DNA of 64,000 bases from Prevotella sp. (GTDB lineage: Bacteria; Bacteroidota; Bacteroidia; Bacteroidales; Bacteroidaceae), in NCBI GenBank assembly GCA_024688365.1, contig JAILEG010000011.1, positions 113,974 to 177,973 on the forward strand, read 5' to 3'. The position numbers were made by a program, and so were the translations under genes. Shown piece after piece: positions 42,687 to 53,312 of the stretch. The stretch's first letter is position 1. Each line of letters starts with the position of its first letter. Under the pieces are notes generated by a model. The model did not search any database. It was not told where the DNA came from and saw nothing but the letters and a program-made list of their open reading frames with translations.

Positions 42687-44645
42687 ATGGCAAAATCTAT
42701 CATCGAGGAGCTTCCCCGCATCGTGAGCGAAGGGCGGGCTGAGGCACGTCGTATTTTGGAACGTCTCAGCAGCGGAACGAGCATTGGCTTGCAGACCAAT
42801 GAACTTGTACTCCCCCGCAAGGATGTTTCTGGTCTTTTTCGTGGCGACATGCCCAACATTCCCAACAGTTCTAATGACGCCGGTAACGGTGGACAATGGA
42901 TGAACCGACTCATCTATGGTGACAATCTACTTGCTATGCAAGCCCTTCTTGCCGGTGATCCACAAACAGGACTGCCCTCCATGCGTGGCAAGGTAGACCT
43001 TATTTATATAGACCCACCGTTTGACAGCAAGGCTGACTATCGCACAAATATTACGCTGCCATCGGGTACTGTGCAGCATAAACCTACAGTGTTAGAACAA
43101 TTCGGCTATGTGGATTTATGGGAAGAGGGTACTATCAGTTACCTCAAATACATCTATCCTCGCTTGGTATTGATGAAAGATTTGTTGTCGGACAGGGGGA
43201 GCTTCTATTTGCATATTGATTGGCACATAGCACATTATGTGAAGATTTTACTTGATGATATATTTGGAAAGGACAATCTTCGTAATGAAATTATTTGGTG
43301 CTATAAAACAACTCTCCGTACATCCCCAAGTTTTTACGGAAGAGACCATGACACTATTTTCTTTTATTCAAAAGCAAGTAATATAACTTTCCATCCAGAT
43401 AGAAATGACTTCCCCGCCAGCGAAAGTACACTAAAACGATGGGGGAAATATGCCGATGAGAATGGTTTCGTTAGCAATAAACACTTTGCAGGTAGCAATT
43501 CCACAATTATAAATACAGAAGACGAAAGCAAAGGTTTTAGTATCTACTATGGTATTCCTCGTGATTGGTGGGAAATATCCTCTAATGTTTCTAAGGGAAA
43601 TACAGGGGAAGTATCCGCCGGTAAATATGCCACCCAAAAGCCCGAAGCCCTCTTAGAACGTATTATCAAAGCCTCGTCAAATGAGGGCGACATAGTTTGT
43701 GATTTCTTTGGTGGGAGCGGAACTACGGCAGCCGTTGCCGAGCGGTTGGGCAGACGCTGGATTACCTGCGACATCGGCAAGCCTGCCTCGCTCGTGATGC
43801 GCAAACGGTTTATCGACCAGAAGGTGAAGCCATTTCTCTATCAGAGTATCGGCGACTATCAGAAAGAAGCGTTCCACAACAATAAGCTCGTAAAGCGTGT
43901 GGGCGACCTTAGTCAGGTGGTAATGGGCCTGTATGGCGCCTTGCCGTTTACCGAAGAGCAATGCGCCGACCGCAACTTCGGCTATGTGAAAGGTACGCGC
44001 ACACTGGTGATGGTGGACAGTCCCAACCGACTGACTACAGCTGCTACCATACGCCGTGCCGTAGAGGCCAAAGCCTCACTGCTGGGCGACGACTGGGATA
44101 AGGTGGTTGTGTTGGGGTGGAACTTCGCCTTCGACATTTCGCAAGCCATTCAGAAATATCAGGATGCCGGTGTCGAGGTGCTGGTTATACCGCCCGACCT
44201 GCTCGACAAGTTGTCGAAGAAAGGTTATCAGAAACTCATTCGCGACAAAGCCATTCGCTTTTCGTCACTGCAATATCTTGTTGCAAGGCCGGTGGTGTCA
44301 ACAACAATGGATGAACATGACGAGCTCGACATTGCCTTGGAAAACTATGTGCTGCTATCGCCCGACAACATTCCGCTCGATGATAAGGACAAGGCCAAGC
44401 TGCAGCAGGTGATGGACAGCGACCCCCTCTCGCTCATTGAATATTGGAGCATCGACCCCGACTATGACGGCATAACCTTCCGCTCGACGTGGCAGGACTA
44501 CCGCGAGAATACCGATAACGACAATGACCCGCTGCACTGCGTCTATCAGACACGCTTGCGCGTGCCCCATAAAGAACACCGAACAGTGTGCATCAAAGCC
44601 GTGGATGTATTCGGATTTGAAAGTCAAATCATAAAAAAAATCTAA
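42687..44645 (+). CDS. mod: type III restriction-modification DNA methyltransferase (Mod)
   Basis: This 652-residue methyltransferase has the beta-class motif order. The catalytic motif [17 protein letters not shown] is near residue 105, and the AdoMet-binding motif [17 protein letters not shown] near 340. Between them (about 180-310) is the target-recognition part, whose DNA is more AT-rich than the flanks. Family members methylate adenine or cytosine exocyclic amines in an asymmetric site, usually adenine in type III. The C-terminal 250 residues probably bind Res. An 8-A run sits at the gene end (44633-44640). Res begins five bases after the stop. Confidence 0.92.
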   Translation: MAKSIIEELPRIVSEGRAEARRILERLSSGTSIGLQTNELVLPRKDVSGLFRGDMPNIPNSSNDAGNGGQWMNRLIYGDNLLAMQALLAGDPQTGLPSMRGKVDLIYIDPPFDSKADYRTNITLPSGTVQHKPTVLEQFGYVDLWEEGTISYLKYIYPRLVLMKDLLSDRGSFYLHIDWHIAHYVKILLDDIFGKDNLRNEIIWCYKTTLRTSPSFYGRDHDTIFFYSKASNITFHPDRNDFPASESTLKRWGKYADENGFVSNKHFAGSNSTIINTEDESKGFSIYYGIPRDWWEISSNVSKGNTGEVSAGKYATQKPEALLERIIKASSNEGDIVCDFFGGSGTTAAVAERLGRRWITCDIGKPASLVMRKRFIDQKVKPFLYQSIGDYQKEAFHNNKLVKRVGDLSQVVMGLYGALPFTEEQCADRNFGYVKGTRTLVMVDSPNRLTTAATIRRAVEAKASLLGDDWDKVVVLGWNFAFDISQAIQKYQDAGVEVLVIPPDLLDKLSKKGYQKLIRDKAIRFSSLQYLVARPVVSTTMDEHDELDIALENYVLLSPDNIPLDDKDKAKLQQVMDSDPLSLIEYWSIDPDYDGITFRSTWQDYRENTDNDNDPLHCVYQTRLRVPHKEHRTVCIKAVDVFGFESQIIKKI

Positions 44646-44650
44646 ACCTT

Positions 44651-47545
44651 ATGCCTATCAACAGTAATAATGCCTCATTGGAACTTGCCAAGAGGCTGAC
44701 CGACACAGTCACTGCCGCCATGGAGAGCGGCGAAATGCTCGACAGGGTGACACCCACCACGCGCACACTGCTCGAATATTGGTTTGGCGCAGCTCACTGC
44801 GAGCAACGCCAGCGCAACTTTCATATAGGACAGCGGCAAGCTATATTGAATATCATCTATCTGCACGAGATTATTGGTGAACACAAAGTGGCGGATGCTT
44901 ATGAGTATATAGCACCCGACCTCGTTCCATTACTCGATCTTGCCACAATGGCGCATGAGAAATATGCCTGTCCAAGGTATGCCGTCAAAATGGCTACCGG
45001 CACGGGCAAAACGTGGGTGATGCATGCCCTGCTGCTGTGGCAGCTGCTCAATGCCCGCCACGAAGAAGTCGCATCGGGACGCTTTACCCAGCGTTTTCTT
45101 ATTGTAGCTCCCGGTTTGATAGTCTACGACCGTTTGCTTGATGCCTTCTGCGGACGGATGGAGCGTGGCCATAACATGCGCAACATCGAGACCAACGATT
45201 TCTACTTCAATCAGGAGCTATTCATTCCTCAGCAATATCGTCAGAAGGTCTTCTCTTTTATTCAGAACAACACTGTAACGAAAGATGAAGGTATCGGGCG
45301 TAAAACTACTGGCGATGGTATGATTGCACTCACCAACTGGCATCTATTTGAAAACCAGTTAAAGGATGATGAAGCTGAAGATGGTGACACACCACCCGAT
45401 ATTGTGCACGACCTGTTGCCTGTGCGCCCTGGCAAAGCCGCAGGAAACGACTTGTCGGTACTCGACCGTCGGCGGCAGCGTGGTGAGGAGCTGGAATACC
45501 TGGCTTCGCTCGACGACATCATGGTCATCAACGATGAAGCTCACCATATTCATGAGCTGAAACGTGGTGGCGAGGTAGAGGAAGTGGAATGGCAGCGCGG
45601 GCTCAACACTATTGCTGCCACAAAGGGCGAACGTTTCATGCAGGTGGACTTCTCGGCTACTCCATTCGATACACGTGGTGCAGGAAAAAAGCAGGTCAAG
45701 TGCTTTTTCCCGCATATCGTTGTTGACTTCAACCTTGCCTCAGCCATGCGCATGGGACTTGTCAAGACGTTGCTGCTCGATAGACGGCAAGAGCTGACCG
45801 ACCTCGAACATCTTGATTTCCATGCGGTGCGCGACGAGCGCGGCAAGGTGTGCGGACTGAGCGAGGGCCAGCGGCTGATGCTTCGTGCCGGGCTGACAAA
45901 GCTGAAGAAACTGGAGGCCGACTTCATCGGGGTAGACAAGACAAAGAATCCAAAGATGCTCGTGATGTGTGAGGACACGACCGTGTCGCCTTTCGTAGAG
46001 GAATTCTTGAAAGACGAAGGACTCGCCAACGAAGATGTCGTGAGCATCGACAGCAATGCCAAGGGTGAGGTGAGCGATGCCGAATGGAAAGAAACCAAGG
46101 CAAAGCTCTTCGATATAGACCGCTATCCCACTCCTAAGGTCATTGTATCGGTGCTGATGTTGCGTGAAGGGTTTGATGTGAACAACATCTGCGTCATCGT
46201 GCCGTTGCGCTCATCGCAGGCTCCCATCCTGCTCGAACAGACTATTGGGCGTGGCCTGCGACTGATGTGGCGCGACCCCGAGTATCGTGACATCAAAGAC
46301 GAAGACCGCAAGCGGGTACTGGCACTCCACAAAAATCCAACCACTTACCTTGACATGCTTTCCATTATCGAGCATCCCGCTTTTGTAGCTTTCTACGACC
46401 AGCTATTCGCCGACAGTCTGGCAGCAGTAGATGCTGGAGACGTTGGCAGCGAAGGCTCTGTAGGCGATATTATCAAGGTGGGGCTGAAAGAGGGTTACGA
46501 AGACTATGACTTTATGTGGCCTATCGTTTTGAGAGAAGCCGAGGATGAACTGTCGGCGACAGAGATTGATATCGCAACACTCGAACCGTTCACCATGTTC
46601 CCCCTGTCAATGCTGCGGAAATTTCTTGCCACCGAAGGCGAAACATTTGTCTCGCAGGAGGCAACGACTAAGACGCAGTTTGGACAGTACAAGGTCACGG
46701 CAGACCTTTTTACGGCCAATAGCTATAATGAGTATCTGCAAAAAATGCTGCACACCATCACCAACCGGTTTGACAGGCTGACAGCTCATAAGGAAATCAG
46801 ATTGCCCAATCTGCAGATAAATGAGGCTCAAGTAGTGGGGACTGTCGATACATATATCCGAACCCGACTCTTTGGTGAACCATTCAATCCGTTTGCCAGC
46901 AACGATTGGAAAATATTGCTGGCTAAGAACGGTGTCGTGACGAAGCATGTCGTCAGAGAGCTGGCACGTGCTATTTTCGCATTACAAAACGAGGTGACAA
47001 CGATAGATGCCAAGGTAGAACAAATTTACTTCTCATCAGTAGCAGAAATAAAGATGCGTGAGTCATTCTCCATTCCACAGCAGAAAACAATATACGAACG
47101 CACGAGCTACCCCTCGCATAGAGGTGGATTTGAGCGGGCATTTGCCGAATTTCTTGATAAGGATGCGGGAGTGGAGCGGTTTTTGAAGATCAATGAGACG
47201 TATCATTCTTTTGCCATTATCTATTATGTGCGCCAGGACGGTCTGATGGCAAGCTATCATCCTGATTTTATTGTCGGAACAGAGAATAAGATCTATCTGA
47301 TAGAGACAAAAGGACAAGATAAGCTGTTTGATCAAAATGTGCGTCAAAAGCAGACGGCGACAGTGGAATGGACACATAGAATAAATGGGCTGCCAGCAGA
47401 AAGTCGTATGAATCGTGTGTGGGAATATGTACTATTGAGCGAAGATAACTTCTATAGTCTATCGGGAAGCAGAGCCTCACTTACTGAGATATGTGACCGT
47501 TACAGGGTATCCTTGTCGGCTGCCATGGGTGATTTGTTTGCCTAA
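44651..47545 (+). CDS. res: type III restriction endonuclease subunit (Res)
   Basis: This 964-residue helicase-nuclease has Walker A MATGTGKTWVMHALL at about residue 114, DEAH-box NDEAHHIHE near 294, motif III FSATPFDTRG, motif VI QTIGRGLRLMW near 530, and a C-terminal PD-(D/E)XK nuclease: HPDFIVG with D872 and IETKG with E885/K887. All key residues are present, so it looks active. It translocates or slides along DNA and cuts when Mod-bound unmethylated sites are met. It needs the Mod encoded just upstream. Confidence 0.93.
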   Translation: MPINSNNASLELAKRLTDTVTAAMESGEMLDRVTPTTRTLLEYWFGAAHCEQRQRNFHIGQRQAILNIIYLHEIIGEHKVADAYEYIAPDLVPLLDLATMAHEKYACPRYAVKMATGTGKTWVMHALLLWQLLNARHEEVASGRFTQRFLIVAPGLIVYDRLLDAFCGRMERGHNMRNIETNDFYFNQELFIPQQYRQKVFSFIQNNTVTKDEGIGRKTTGDGMIALTNWHLFENQLKDDEAEDGDTPPDIVHDLLPVRPGKAAGNDLSVLDRRRQRGEELEYLASLDDIMVINDEAHHIHELKRGGEVEEVEWQRGLNTIAATKGERFMQVDFSATPFDTRGAGKKQVKCFFPHIVVDFNLASAMRMGLVKTLLLDRRQELTDLEHLDFHAVRDERGKVCGLSEGQRLMLRAGLTKLKKLEADFIGVDKTKNPKMLVMCEDTTVSPFVEEFLKDEGLANEDVVSIDSNAKGEVSDAEWKETKAKLFDIDRYPTPKVIVSVLMLREGFDVNNICVIVPLRSSQAPILLEQTIGRGLRLMWRDPEYRDIKDEDRKRVLALHKNPTTYLDMLSIIEHPAFVAFYDQLFADSLAAVDAGDVGSEGSVGDIIKVGLKEGYEDYDFMWPIVLREAEDELSATEIDIATLEPFTMFPLSMLRKFLATEGETFVSQEATTKTQFGQYKVTADLFTANSYNEYLQKMLHTITNRFDRLTAHKEIRLPNLQINEAQVVGTVDTYIRTRLFGEPFNPFASNDWKILLAKNGVVTKHVVRELARAIFALQNEVTTIDAKVEQIYFSSVAEIKMRESFSIPQQKTIYERTSYPSHRGGFERAFAEFLDKDAGVERFLKINETYHSFAIIYYVRQDGLMASYHPDFIVGTENKIYLIETKGQDKLFDQNVRQKQTATVEWTHRINGLPAESRMNRVWEYVLLSEDNFYSLSGSRASLTEICDRYRVSLSAAMGDLFA

Positions 47546-47594
47546 TCACAATATCGAATACTTATAATCCACAAACCACTTAAGAAAACACATT

Positions 47595-47630
47595 ATAAAA
47601 AACTCCCGATACACATTGTGTACCGGGAGT
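47595..47630 (-). terminator. terminator of the S10-spc-alpha operon
   Basis: ACTCCCG...TACACA pairs with TGTGTA...CGGGAGT (one mismatch) around a 3-base loop, and the minus strand runs into TTTTTTAT. It follows the rplQ stop by 27 bases and lies also at the 3' side of the convergent res gene. Confidence 0.85.
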
Positions 47631-47656
47631 CAATATATAGAGATCTATTGGTCGAA

Positions 47657-48154
47657 TTATTCAGCCTTTGCCTCTTCTGCTGCGTTCTCCTTAACCTCTG
47701 CAGCCTCTGCGACAGGAGCTTCCTCGGTCTTCTTGGTAGAACGACGGCTACGACGAGTCTTCTTGACTTCAGCCTTAGGTGTCTTAGCCATGTTCTCATC
47801 ATAGTCAACCAGCTCTATGAACGCAATCTGAGCAGCATCACCCTGACGGGTACCGAGCTTGATTACACGTGTATAGCCACCTGGACGATCAGCTACCTTT
47901 ACTGAAATCTCCTTGAAGAGTTCTGTAACTGCATCCTTGTCCTGCAGATAACGGAAAACAACACGACGTGAGTTGGTTGTATCGTTCTTAGAACGGGTAA
48001 TCAGCGGCTCAACATACTTCTTCAGAGCCTTTGCCTTTGCAAGGGTCGTAGTGATTCTTTTGTGCTTGATCAAAGATACTGCCATGTTAGCGAGCATGGC
48101 TGCACGATGATCGGCAGTACGACCCAGATGGTTGAATTTCTTATTATGTCTCAT
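47657..48154 (-). CDS. rplQ: 50S ribosomal protein L17
   Basis: This 165-residue protein starts at ATG 48154 ([20 protein letters not shown]); the longer frame lacks homology upstream. The L17 core has [24 protein letters not shown] and [11 protein letters not shown] long tail after about residue 125 is rich in Lys, Ala and Glu ([12 protein letters not shown]...[10 protein letters not shown]), as seen in Bacteroidota L17. It is the last gene of the alpha operon. Confidence 0.96.
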   Translation of the reverse strand: MRHNKKFNHLGRTADHRAAMLANMAVSLIKHKRITTTLAKAKALKKYVEPLITRSKNDTTNSRRVVFRYLQDKDAVTELFKEISVKVADRPGGYTRVIKLGTRQGDAAQIAFIELVDYDENMAKTPKAEVKKTRRSRRSTKKTEEAPVAEAAEVKENAAEEAKAE

Positions 48155-48246
48155 TTTAATTTTTCTTATTGTGGACAAACATGTCTTCGATTGGTTCAAG
48201 CAGCGGTGTGCATCAACACCCGACAACCATCAGCCAACACCCAGAC

Positions 48247-49245
48247 TTACTCCTTGTCCAGTTTATACTTTGTAATGTCAGTTCCAAACGACAGATTCAG
48301 ACTCTCGAGCAAATCATCAAGCTCAGAAAGCGATTTCTTACCAAAGTTGCGGAACTTCAAGAGATCGGTCTTGTTGTACTGTACGAGGTCGCCCAGCGTC
48401 TCAACATCAGCTGCCTTCAGGCAGTTGAGCGCACGAACACTCAAGTTGAGACTTGCATCTGTCAACTTGGTCTTCAAAAGCTGGCGCATGTGCAGAACTT
48501 CCTCATCAAACTCCTGGTTGCCCTCCTGGTCTGGATTCTCAAGAGTAATCTTCTCATCAGAGAACAACATGAAGTGATAGATGAGGATTTTCGCAGCCTC
48601 TTTCAGTGCATCCTTCGGGTGGATGGAACCATCGGTCGTAACCTCAATAACCAGTTTGTCATAGTCGGTCTTCTGCTCGACACGATATGGCTCAACGGCA
48701 TACTTTACGTTACGGATTGGGGTGTAGATGGAATCGATTGGGAGTACGTTTACATCAGTGCAGAATTCACGATTCTCCTCAGCAGGAACGTAGCCACGTC
48801 CCTTGTTGATGGTCAAATCAATCTGCATAGAAGCCTTGGAGTCTAAATGACAAATCACCAAATCAGGGTTTAACACTTCAAATCCAGTCAGATACTTACC
48901 GATATCACCAGCTTTGAATTCGGTGGAATTCTCTACGGTGATACTAACTTTCTCATTCTCGAATTCTTCTACTACTTGCTTGAATCGAACTTGCTTGAGA
49001 TTCAAGATGATGTTGGTAACATCTTCCTTTACACCTGGTACTGAAGAGAATTCGTGCTCTACACCAGCGATACGGATGGTGTTGATAGCAAAACCCTCCA
49101 GCGATGAAAGGAGGATGCGGCGAAGGGAGTTACCAATGGTAACACCAAAGCCAGGCTCAAGAGGACGGAATTCGAACTTGCCGAAATGGTCATTGGCCTC
49201 CAGCATCACTACTTTATCAGGTTTTTGAAATGCTAATATCGCCAT
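48247..49245 (-). CDS. rpoA: RNA polymerase alpha subunit
   Basis: This 332-residue subunit has the N-terminal assembly domain ([25 protein letters not shown]) and a C-terminal DNA- and activator-binding domain ([36 protein letters not shown]), joined by an acidic linker. It lies between rpsD and rplQ as in most bacteria, with gaps of 14 and 92 bases. Confidence 0.98.
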   Translation of the reverse strand: MAILAFQKPDKVVMLEANDHFGKFEFRPLEPGFGVTIGNSLRRILLSSLEGFAINTIRIAGVEHEFSSVPGVKEDVTNIILNLKQVRFKQVVEEFENEKVSITVENSTEFKAGDIGKYLTGFEVLNPDLVICHLDSKASMQIDLTINKGRGYVPAEENREFCTDVNVLPIDSIYTPIRNVKYAVEPYRVEQKTDYDKLVIEVTTDGSIHPKDALKEAAKILIYHFMLFSDEKITLENPDQEGNQEFDEEVLHMRQLLKTKLTDASLNLSVRALNCLKAADVETLGDLVQYNKTDLLKFRNFGKKSLSELDDLLESLNLSFGTDITKYKLDKE

Positions 49246-49259
49246 TAATTTAATGATTT

Positions 49260-49868
49260 TTATTGTTTAGAGTACAACTCAACGATTAACTGCTCCTTAA
49301 TATTCTCAGGGATGTCAGCACGGTCTGGGCGATGGAGGAACTTACCGCACTTAGCGTTCTCATCCCACTCCAGCCAAGGGTACTTGCTGTGATTGAAGCC
49401 AGCCAAAGCTGCCTCGATAACCTCAAGTGACTTAGCCTTCTCGCGAACACCTACCACATCACCAGCCTTTACCTGATAAGAAGCAATGTTTACGACATTA
49501 CCGTTTACAACAATATGCTTATGACTTACAAGCTGACGGGCAGCTGCACGTGTCGGAGCAATACCGAGACGGTAAACAACGTTGTCCAAACGGCTCTCAA
49601 GACTCTGGAGAAGCACCTCACCGGTGATACCCTCAGCCTTTGCAGCCTTGTCGAACAGATTACGGAACTGACGCTCCAAAACACCATAAGTGAACTTAGC
49701 CTTCTGCTTCTCAGCAAGCTGGGCACCATACTCAGACACCTTGCGGCGACGGTTGTTACCGTGCTGCCCTGGAGGGAAGTTTCTCTTAGCTAATACCTTA
49801 TCTGCGCCGAAGATTGGCTCTCCGAAACGGCGTGCGATTCGTGATTTTGGACCTATGTATCTTGCCAT
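49260..49868 (-). CDS. rpsD: 30S ribosomal protein S4
   Basis: This 202-residue primary 16S-rRNA-binding protein has the N-terminal [18 protein letters not shown] and the S4 domain ([29 protein letters not shown]). The N-terminus has no zinc cysteines. In many bacteria S4 autoregulates the alpha operon; no regulatory structure was assigned here. Confidence 0.97.
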   Translation of the reverse strand: MARYIGPKSRIARRFGEPIFGADKVLAKRNFPPGQHGNNRRRKVSEYGAQLAEKQKAKFTYGVLERQFRNLFDKAAKAEGITGEVLLQSLESRLDNVVYRLGIAPTRAAARQLVSHKHIVVNGNVVNIASYQVKAGDVVGVREKAKSLEVIEAALAGFNHSKYPWLEWDENAKCGKFLHRPDRADIPENIKEQLIVELYSKQ

Positions 49869-49905
49869 AATTAATATGAATTCTTTTAATTGTTATAAGA
49901 TGTGA

Positions 49906-50295
49906 TTATACACGACGACGCTTAGGAGGACGGCAGCCGTTGTGTGGCAACGGAGTAACGTCAACGATTTCAGTAACCTGAATACCTGCTGCGTTCACCG
50001 CACGGATAGCACTCTCACGACCGTTACCCGGGCCCTTGACGTATGCCTTAACCTTGCGGAGGCCGAGATCAAAAGCTACCTTAGCACAATCCTCTGCTGC
50101 CATCTGTGCAGCATAAGGAGTGTTCTTCTTTGATCCACGGAATCCCATCTTACCAGCTGAAGACCAGGAGATGACCTGTCCCTCATTGTTAGCCAAAGAT
50201 ACAATGATGTTATTGAATGAGCTATGCACATGGAGCTGTCCAAGTGCATCAACCCTTACATTTCTTTTCTTAGATGTTGCTGATTTCTTTGCCAT
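49906..50295 (-). CDS. rpsK: 30S ribosomal protein S11
   Basis: This 129-residue platform protein has [25 protein letters not shown], the [18 protein letters not shown] block and the C-terminal [15 protein letters not shown]. It follows rpsM by 20 bases. Confidence 0.97.
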   Translation of the reverse strand: MAKKSATSKKRNVRVDALGQLHVHSSFNNIIVSLANNEGQVISWSSAGKMGFRGSKKNTPYAAQMAAEDCAKVAFDLGLRKVKAYVKGPGNGRESAIRAVNAAGIQVTEIVDVTPLPHNGCRPPKRRRV

Positions 50296-50315
50296 AATTA
50301 ATTTCCTCCTTAGAA

Positions 50316-50696
50316 TTACTTAGTAGCCTTCTTCTTATTAGCAACAGTCTTCTTCTTTCCCTTACGGGTACGAGCATTGTTCTTAGTACTCTGACCGCGA
50401 ACAGGAAGACCATTACGATGTCTTACACCACGATAGCAACCTATATCCATGAGGCGCTTGATGTTCATTTGGATCTCAGAACGGAGATCACCTTCTACTT
50501 TGAATTCAGCACCGATAATTTCACGGATCTTGGCTGCCTGGTCGTCAGACCACTCGCTGACCTTCAGGTCACGGCTAATACCAGCCTTATCCAATATCTT
50601 TGCTGAACTACTTCGACCTATACCATAGATATAAGTCAATGCGATTTCGCCACGCTTATTCTGGGGCAAATCTACTCCAACAATTCTTATTGCCAT
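50316..50696 (-). CDS. rpsM: 30S ribosomal protein S13
   Basis: This 126-residue head protein that contacts P-site tRNA has [53 protein letters not shown] near the end, and a basic tail. It lies downstream of a terminator-like hairpin in the gap after rpmJ, so the alpha genes from here may be separately controlled. Confidence 0.97.
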   Translation of the reverse strand: MAIRIVGVDLPQNKRGEIALTYIYGIGRSSSAKILDKAGISRDLKVSEWSDDQAAKIREIIGAEFKVEGDLRSEIQMNIKRLMDIGCYRGVRHRNGLPVRGQSTKNNARTRKGKKKTVANKKKATK

Positions 50697-50732
50697 TGTT
50701 TGATAATTGATTAAAAAATGTCAGTTTGCGCT

Positions 50733-50790
50733 AAAAAGCATGCAAAGGTAAGCATTATTTGTCAAAGAGCTTACCTTATTATGCTTTTTT
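50733..50790. terminator. bidirectional terminator-like hairpin between rpmJ and rpsM
   Basis: AAGGTAAGC (50745-50753) pairs with GCTTACCTT (50769-50777). The stem extends through an internal loop to AGCAT/ATGCT (50737-50785). TTTTT follows on the minus strand and TTTTTT on the plus strand. A -7-like box TACCTTTG (50750-50743) lies within it, so it could combine attenuation with a new promoter for the alpha genes. Confidence 0.65.
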
Positions 50791-50793
50791 AAC

Positions 50794-50910
50794 TTAACCC
50801 TGACGCATTTTGTACTTAGGATTTTTCTTGTTGATAACGAACAGGCGACCCTTGCGACGGACTATCTTGCAGTCGGCTGTACGCTTCTTTAATGATGCTC
50901 TTGTCTTCAT
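50794..50910 (-). CDS. rpmJ: 50S ribosomal protein L36 (zinc-lacking form)
   Basis: This 38-residue protein ([19 protein letters not shown]...MRQG) is encoded between infA and rpsM. The usual zinc ligands C-x2-C-x12-C-x4-5-H are mostly replaced: only one Cys (residue 14) remains, with Thr and Lys elsewhere and Tyr for the His. It is therefore a C-minus L36. The start is the ATG 13 bases from infA's end. Confidence 0.92.
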   Translation of the reverse strand: MKTRASLKKRTADCKIVRRKGRLFVINKKNPKYKMRQG

Positions 50911-50923
50911 ATCTCTATATTGT

Positions 50924-51142
50924 TTATTTGTATCTGAAAACGATTCGACCTTTGGTCAAGTCATAAGGACTCATCTCAACCTTCACTTTGTCACCAGGAA
51001 GAATCTTGATGTAGTGCATTCTCATCTTGCCGGAAATGTGAGCAGTGATATCAACACCATTCTCCAGTTCCACGCGGAACATTGCATTGGAAAGTGCTTC
51101 CAAGATTGTCCCATCCTGCTCAATTGCAGTTTGCTTTGCCAT
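50924..51142 (-). CDS. infA: translation initiation factor IF-1
   Basis: This 72-residue single S1/OB-fold protein ([20 protein letters not shown]...[13 protein letters not shown]) blocks the ribosomal A site during initiation. It lies eight bases after map, in the usual Bacteroidota order map-infA-rpmJ. Confidence 0.97.
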   Translation of the reverse strand: MAKQTAIEQDGTILEALSNAMFRVELENGVDITAHISGKMRMHYIKILPGDKVKVEMSPYDLTKGRIVFRYK

Positions 51143-51150
51143 ATAATTAT

Positions 51151-51951
51151 CTAAAAAATTTGTCCTTCTAAATGTTCTACTTCCTCAAATGAAGATAAAA
51201 TATCAGCCTTTCCCGCACGAACAGCAATGGTATGCTCAAAATGAGCAGCTGGCTTATGGTCACGTGTAACTATGCTCCAACGGTCAGGCAACATGCCTAT
51301 CTGCCTATCACCCATCGTAACCATAGGTTCAATAGCAATACACATTCCTGCTTTCAGCAGTGTTCCACTGCCCCTTTTGCCGTAATTAGGTACAGCTGGA
51401 TCCTCATGCATCTCACGCCCGATACCATGCCCAGTAAGTTCACGGACAATACCATAGCCTTCTGCCTGGCAATAATCCTGGACAGACTGTCCGATGTCAC
51501 CAACATGGTGACCGGCCTGTGCTGCCTCTATACCCTTATAGAGCGACTCCTTCGTTATACGAAGAAGCTTTCGGACCTCCTCACTGACCTCACCAACGCA
51601 GAAAGTATAGCAACTGTCTCCATTGAATCCGTTCAGCAGCGTGCCACAATCAACTGAAATAATATCCCCGTCCCTCAGGACGACATCCTCACTTGGAACA
51701 CCGTGAACAACGACATCATTGACAGATGTACAGATGCTCCCAGGGAAGGGAGAGCCATAAGGATTAGGAAATCCCTTGAATGTGGGAACTGCTCCATTAT
51801 CCCGGATAAACTCTTCAGCTATCTTATCAAGCTGCAGAGTAGTCACGCCTGGAATCACATGACGACCAACCTCAGCCAGTGTTCTACCGACCAGCAGGTT
51901 GGCCTCACGCATGAGTTCAATTTCATCTTCAGTCTTCAGAAATATGTTCAT
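51151..51951 (-). CDS. map: methionine aminopeptidase, type I
   Basis: This 266-residue dimetal protease removes N-terminal Met. Metal-ligand motifs are [54 protein letters not shown] and HTIAV near the end. No N-terminal zinc or SH3 extension is present. Placement after secY is the Bacteroidota pattern. Confidence 0.96.
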   Translation of the reverse strand: MNIFLKTEDEIELMREANLLVGRTLAEVGRHVIPGVTTLQLDKIAEEFIRDNGAVPTFKGFPNPYGSPFPGSICTSVNDVVVHGVPSEDVVLRDGDIISVDCGTLLNGFNGDSCYTFCVGEVSEEVRKLLRITKESLYKGIEAAQAGHHVGDIGQSVQDYCQAEGYGIVRELTGHGIGREMHEDPAVPNYGKRGSGTLLKAGMCIAIEPMVTMGDRQIGMLPDRWSIVTRDHKPAAHFEHTIAVRAGKADILSSFEEVEHLEGQIF

Positions 51952-51967
51952 TTCTCAAGATAAAGAT

Positions 51968-53308
51968 TTAATAGGCAGCAACGCCTCCATTACCACGGGT
52001 ATGCCCAGAATTGAGAAGCCCGTCATAGTGACGCATCATCAGGTGAGACTCTATCTGCTGGAGAGTGTCAATAACTACACCAACAAGTATCAGCAGTGAT
52101 GTACCACCAAAGAACTGACCAAAGGCATCCTGGACGTTCAGTAGCCCCGCCAAAGCTGGCATAATGGCTATGAAAGCTATGAACAAAGCACCAGGCCCCG
52201 TAAGACGGGACATTACGGTGTCAATGTAGTCAGCAGTATCCTTGCCAGGCTTTACACCTGGAATGAAACCGTTGTTACGCTTCATATCCTCAGCCATCTG
52301 GGTCGGATTGATTGTAATGGCAGTATAGAAATATGTAAATGCGACTACAAGAACCACATAAACAAAGTTATACGCCAAGCTCTTCGTATTCATAAGAGAC
52401 TGGAGAACTGTGCTTGCATTATCAGTTGAATACTGAACGATAGCCAACGGAATGAACATCAATGCCTGAGCAAAGATAATCGGCATCACATTAGCCGCGA
52501 AAAGCTTCAAAGGAATATACTGACGAGCACCACCATACTGCTTGTTCCCTACAACACGCTTAGCATACTGAACAGGCACCTTACGTGTCCCCTGCACAAG
52601 AAGAATTGATGCACATACAACAGCATAAAGGATGATGATCTCAACGATAAACATCACCAAGCCACCACTCGTGATAGCCGTAAAACGACTGCTGACCTCC
52701 TGTATGAAAGCCTGTGGCAGGCGTGCGATGATACCAATCATGATAATAAGAGAGATACCGTTGCCTACACCCTTGTCAGTTATGCGCTCACCCAGCCAGA
52801 GGATGAACATGGAACCTGCAGCAAGAATTACTGTTGCAGGAATCATGAAGGCAGTCCAGCTGATACCTGTGGCCAGGGCTCCAGCGGCCTGCATCTTCAA
52901 GTTCATCAGGTAAGACGGTGCCTGAAACAGTAGGATTACTACTGTCAGGACACGCGTATACCAATTGATTTTCTTATGACCACTCTCACCTTCACGCTGC
53001 ATCTTCTGAAAATAAGGCACAGCGACAGCAAGGAGCTGCATAACGATAGAGGCTGAGATGTATGGCATAATTCCTAATGCGAAGATTGACGCATGGGAAA
53101 ATGCACCACCGGAGAACATGTCCAAAAGCGACATAAGGCCGCCTGCGGTCTGTGACTGCAATTTTTCCAACAGGGTCGGGTTGATGCCTGGAAGCACAAC
53201 GAACGAACCAAAGCGGTAAATAGCTGTGAACAGAATGGTGATGAGAAGTCGCTGACGCAAATCCTCAACTTTCCAACAGTTCTTCAGTGTCTCAATAAAC
53301 TTTTTCAT
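51968..53308 (-). CDS. secY: preprotein translocase subunit SecY
   Basis: This 446-residue channel subunit with ten membrane helices has the plug-region GGLMSLLDMFSGGAFSHASIFALGIMPYISASI and the conserved cytoplasmic loops (VQGTRKVPVQYAKRVVG, NPTQMAEDMKRNNGFIPGVKPG). It is translated with the rplO gene four bases upstream. It forms SecYE(G), the general inner-membrane export channel. Confidence 0.97.
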   Translation of the reverse strand: MKKFIETLKNCWKVEDLRQRLLITILFTAIYRFGSFVVLPGINPTLLEKLQSQTAGGLMSLLDMFSGGAFSHASIFALGIMPYISASIVMQLLAVAVPYFQKMQREGESGHKKINWYTRVLTVVILLFQAPSYLMNLKMQAAGALATGISWTAFMIPATVILAAGSMFILWLGERITDKGVGNGISLIIMIGIIARLPQAFIQEVSSRFTAITSGGLVMFIVEIIILYAVVCASILLVQGTRKVPVQYAKRVVGNKQYGGARQYIPLKLFAANVMPIIFAQALMFIPLAIVQYSTDNASTVLQSLMNTKSLAYNFVYVVLVVAFTYFYTAITINPTQMAEDMKRNNGFIPGVKPGKDTADYIDTVMSRLTGPGALFIAFIAIMPALAGLLNVQDAFGQFFGGTSLLILVGVVIDTLQQIESHLMMRHYDGLLNSGHTRGNGGVAAY

Positions 53309-53312
53309 TAAT

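Noticed and set aside
44633..44640. Eight-A run at the 3' end of mod as a phase-variation switch
   Set aside because: It lies four residues before the stop, so slippage would change only the last residues and would not silence mod.
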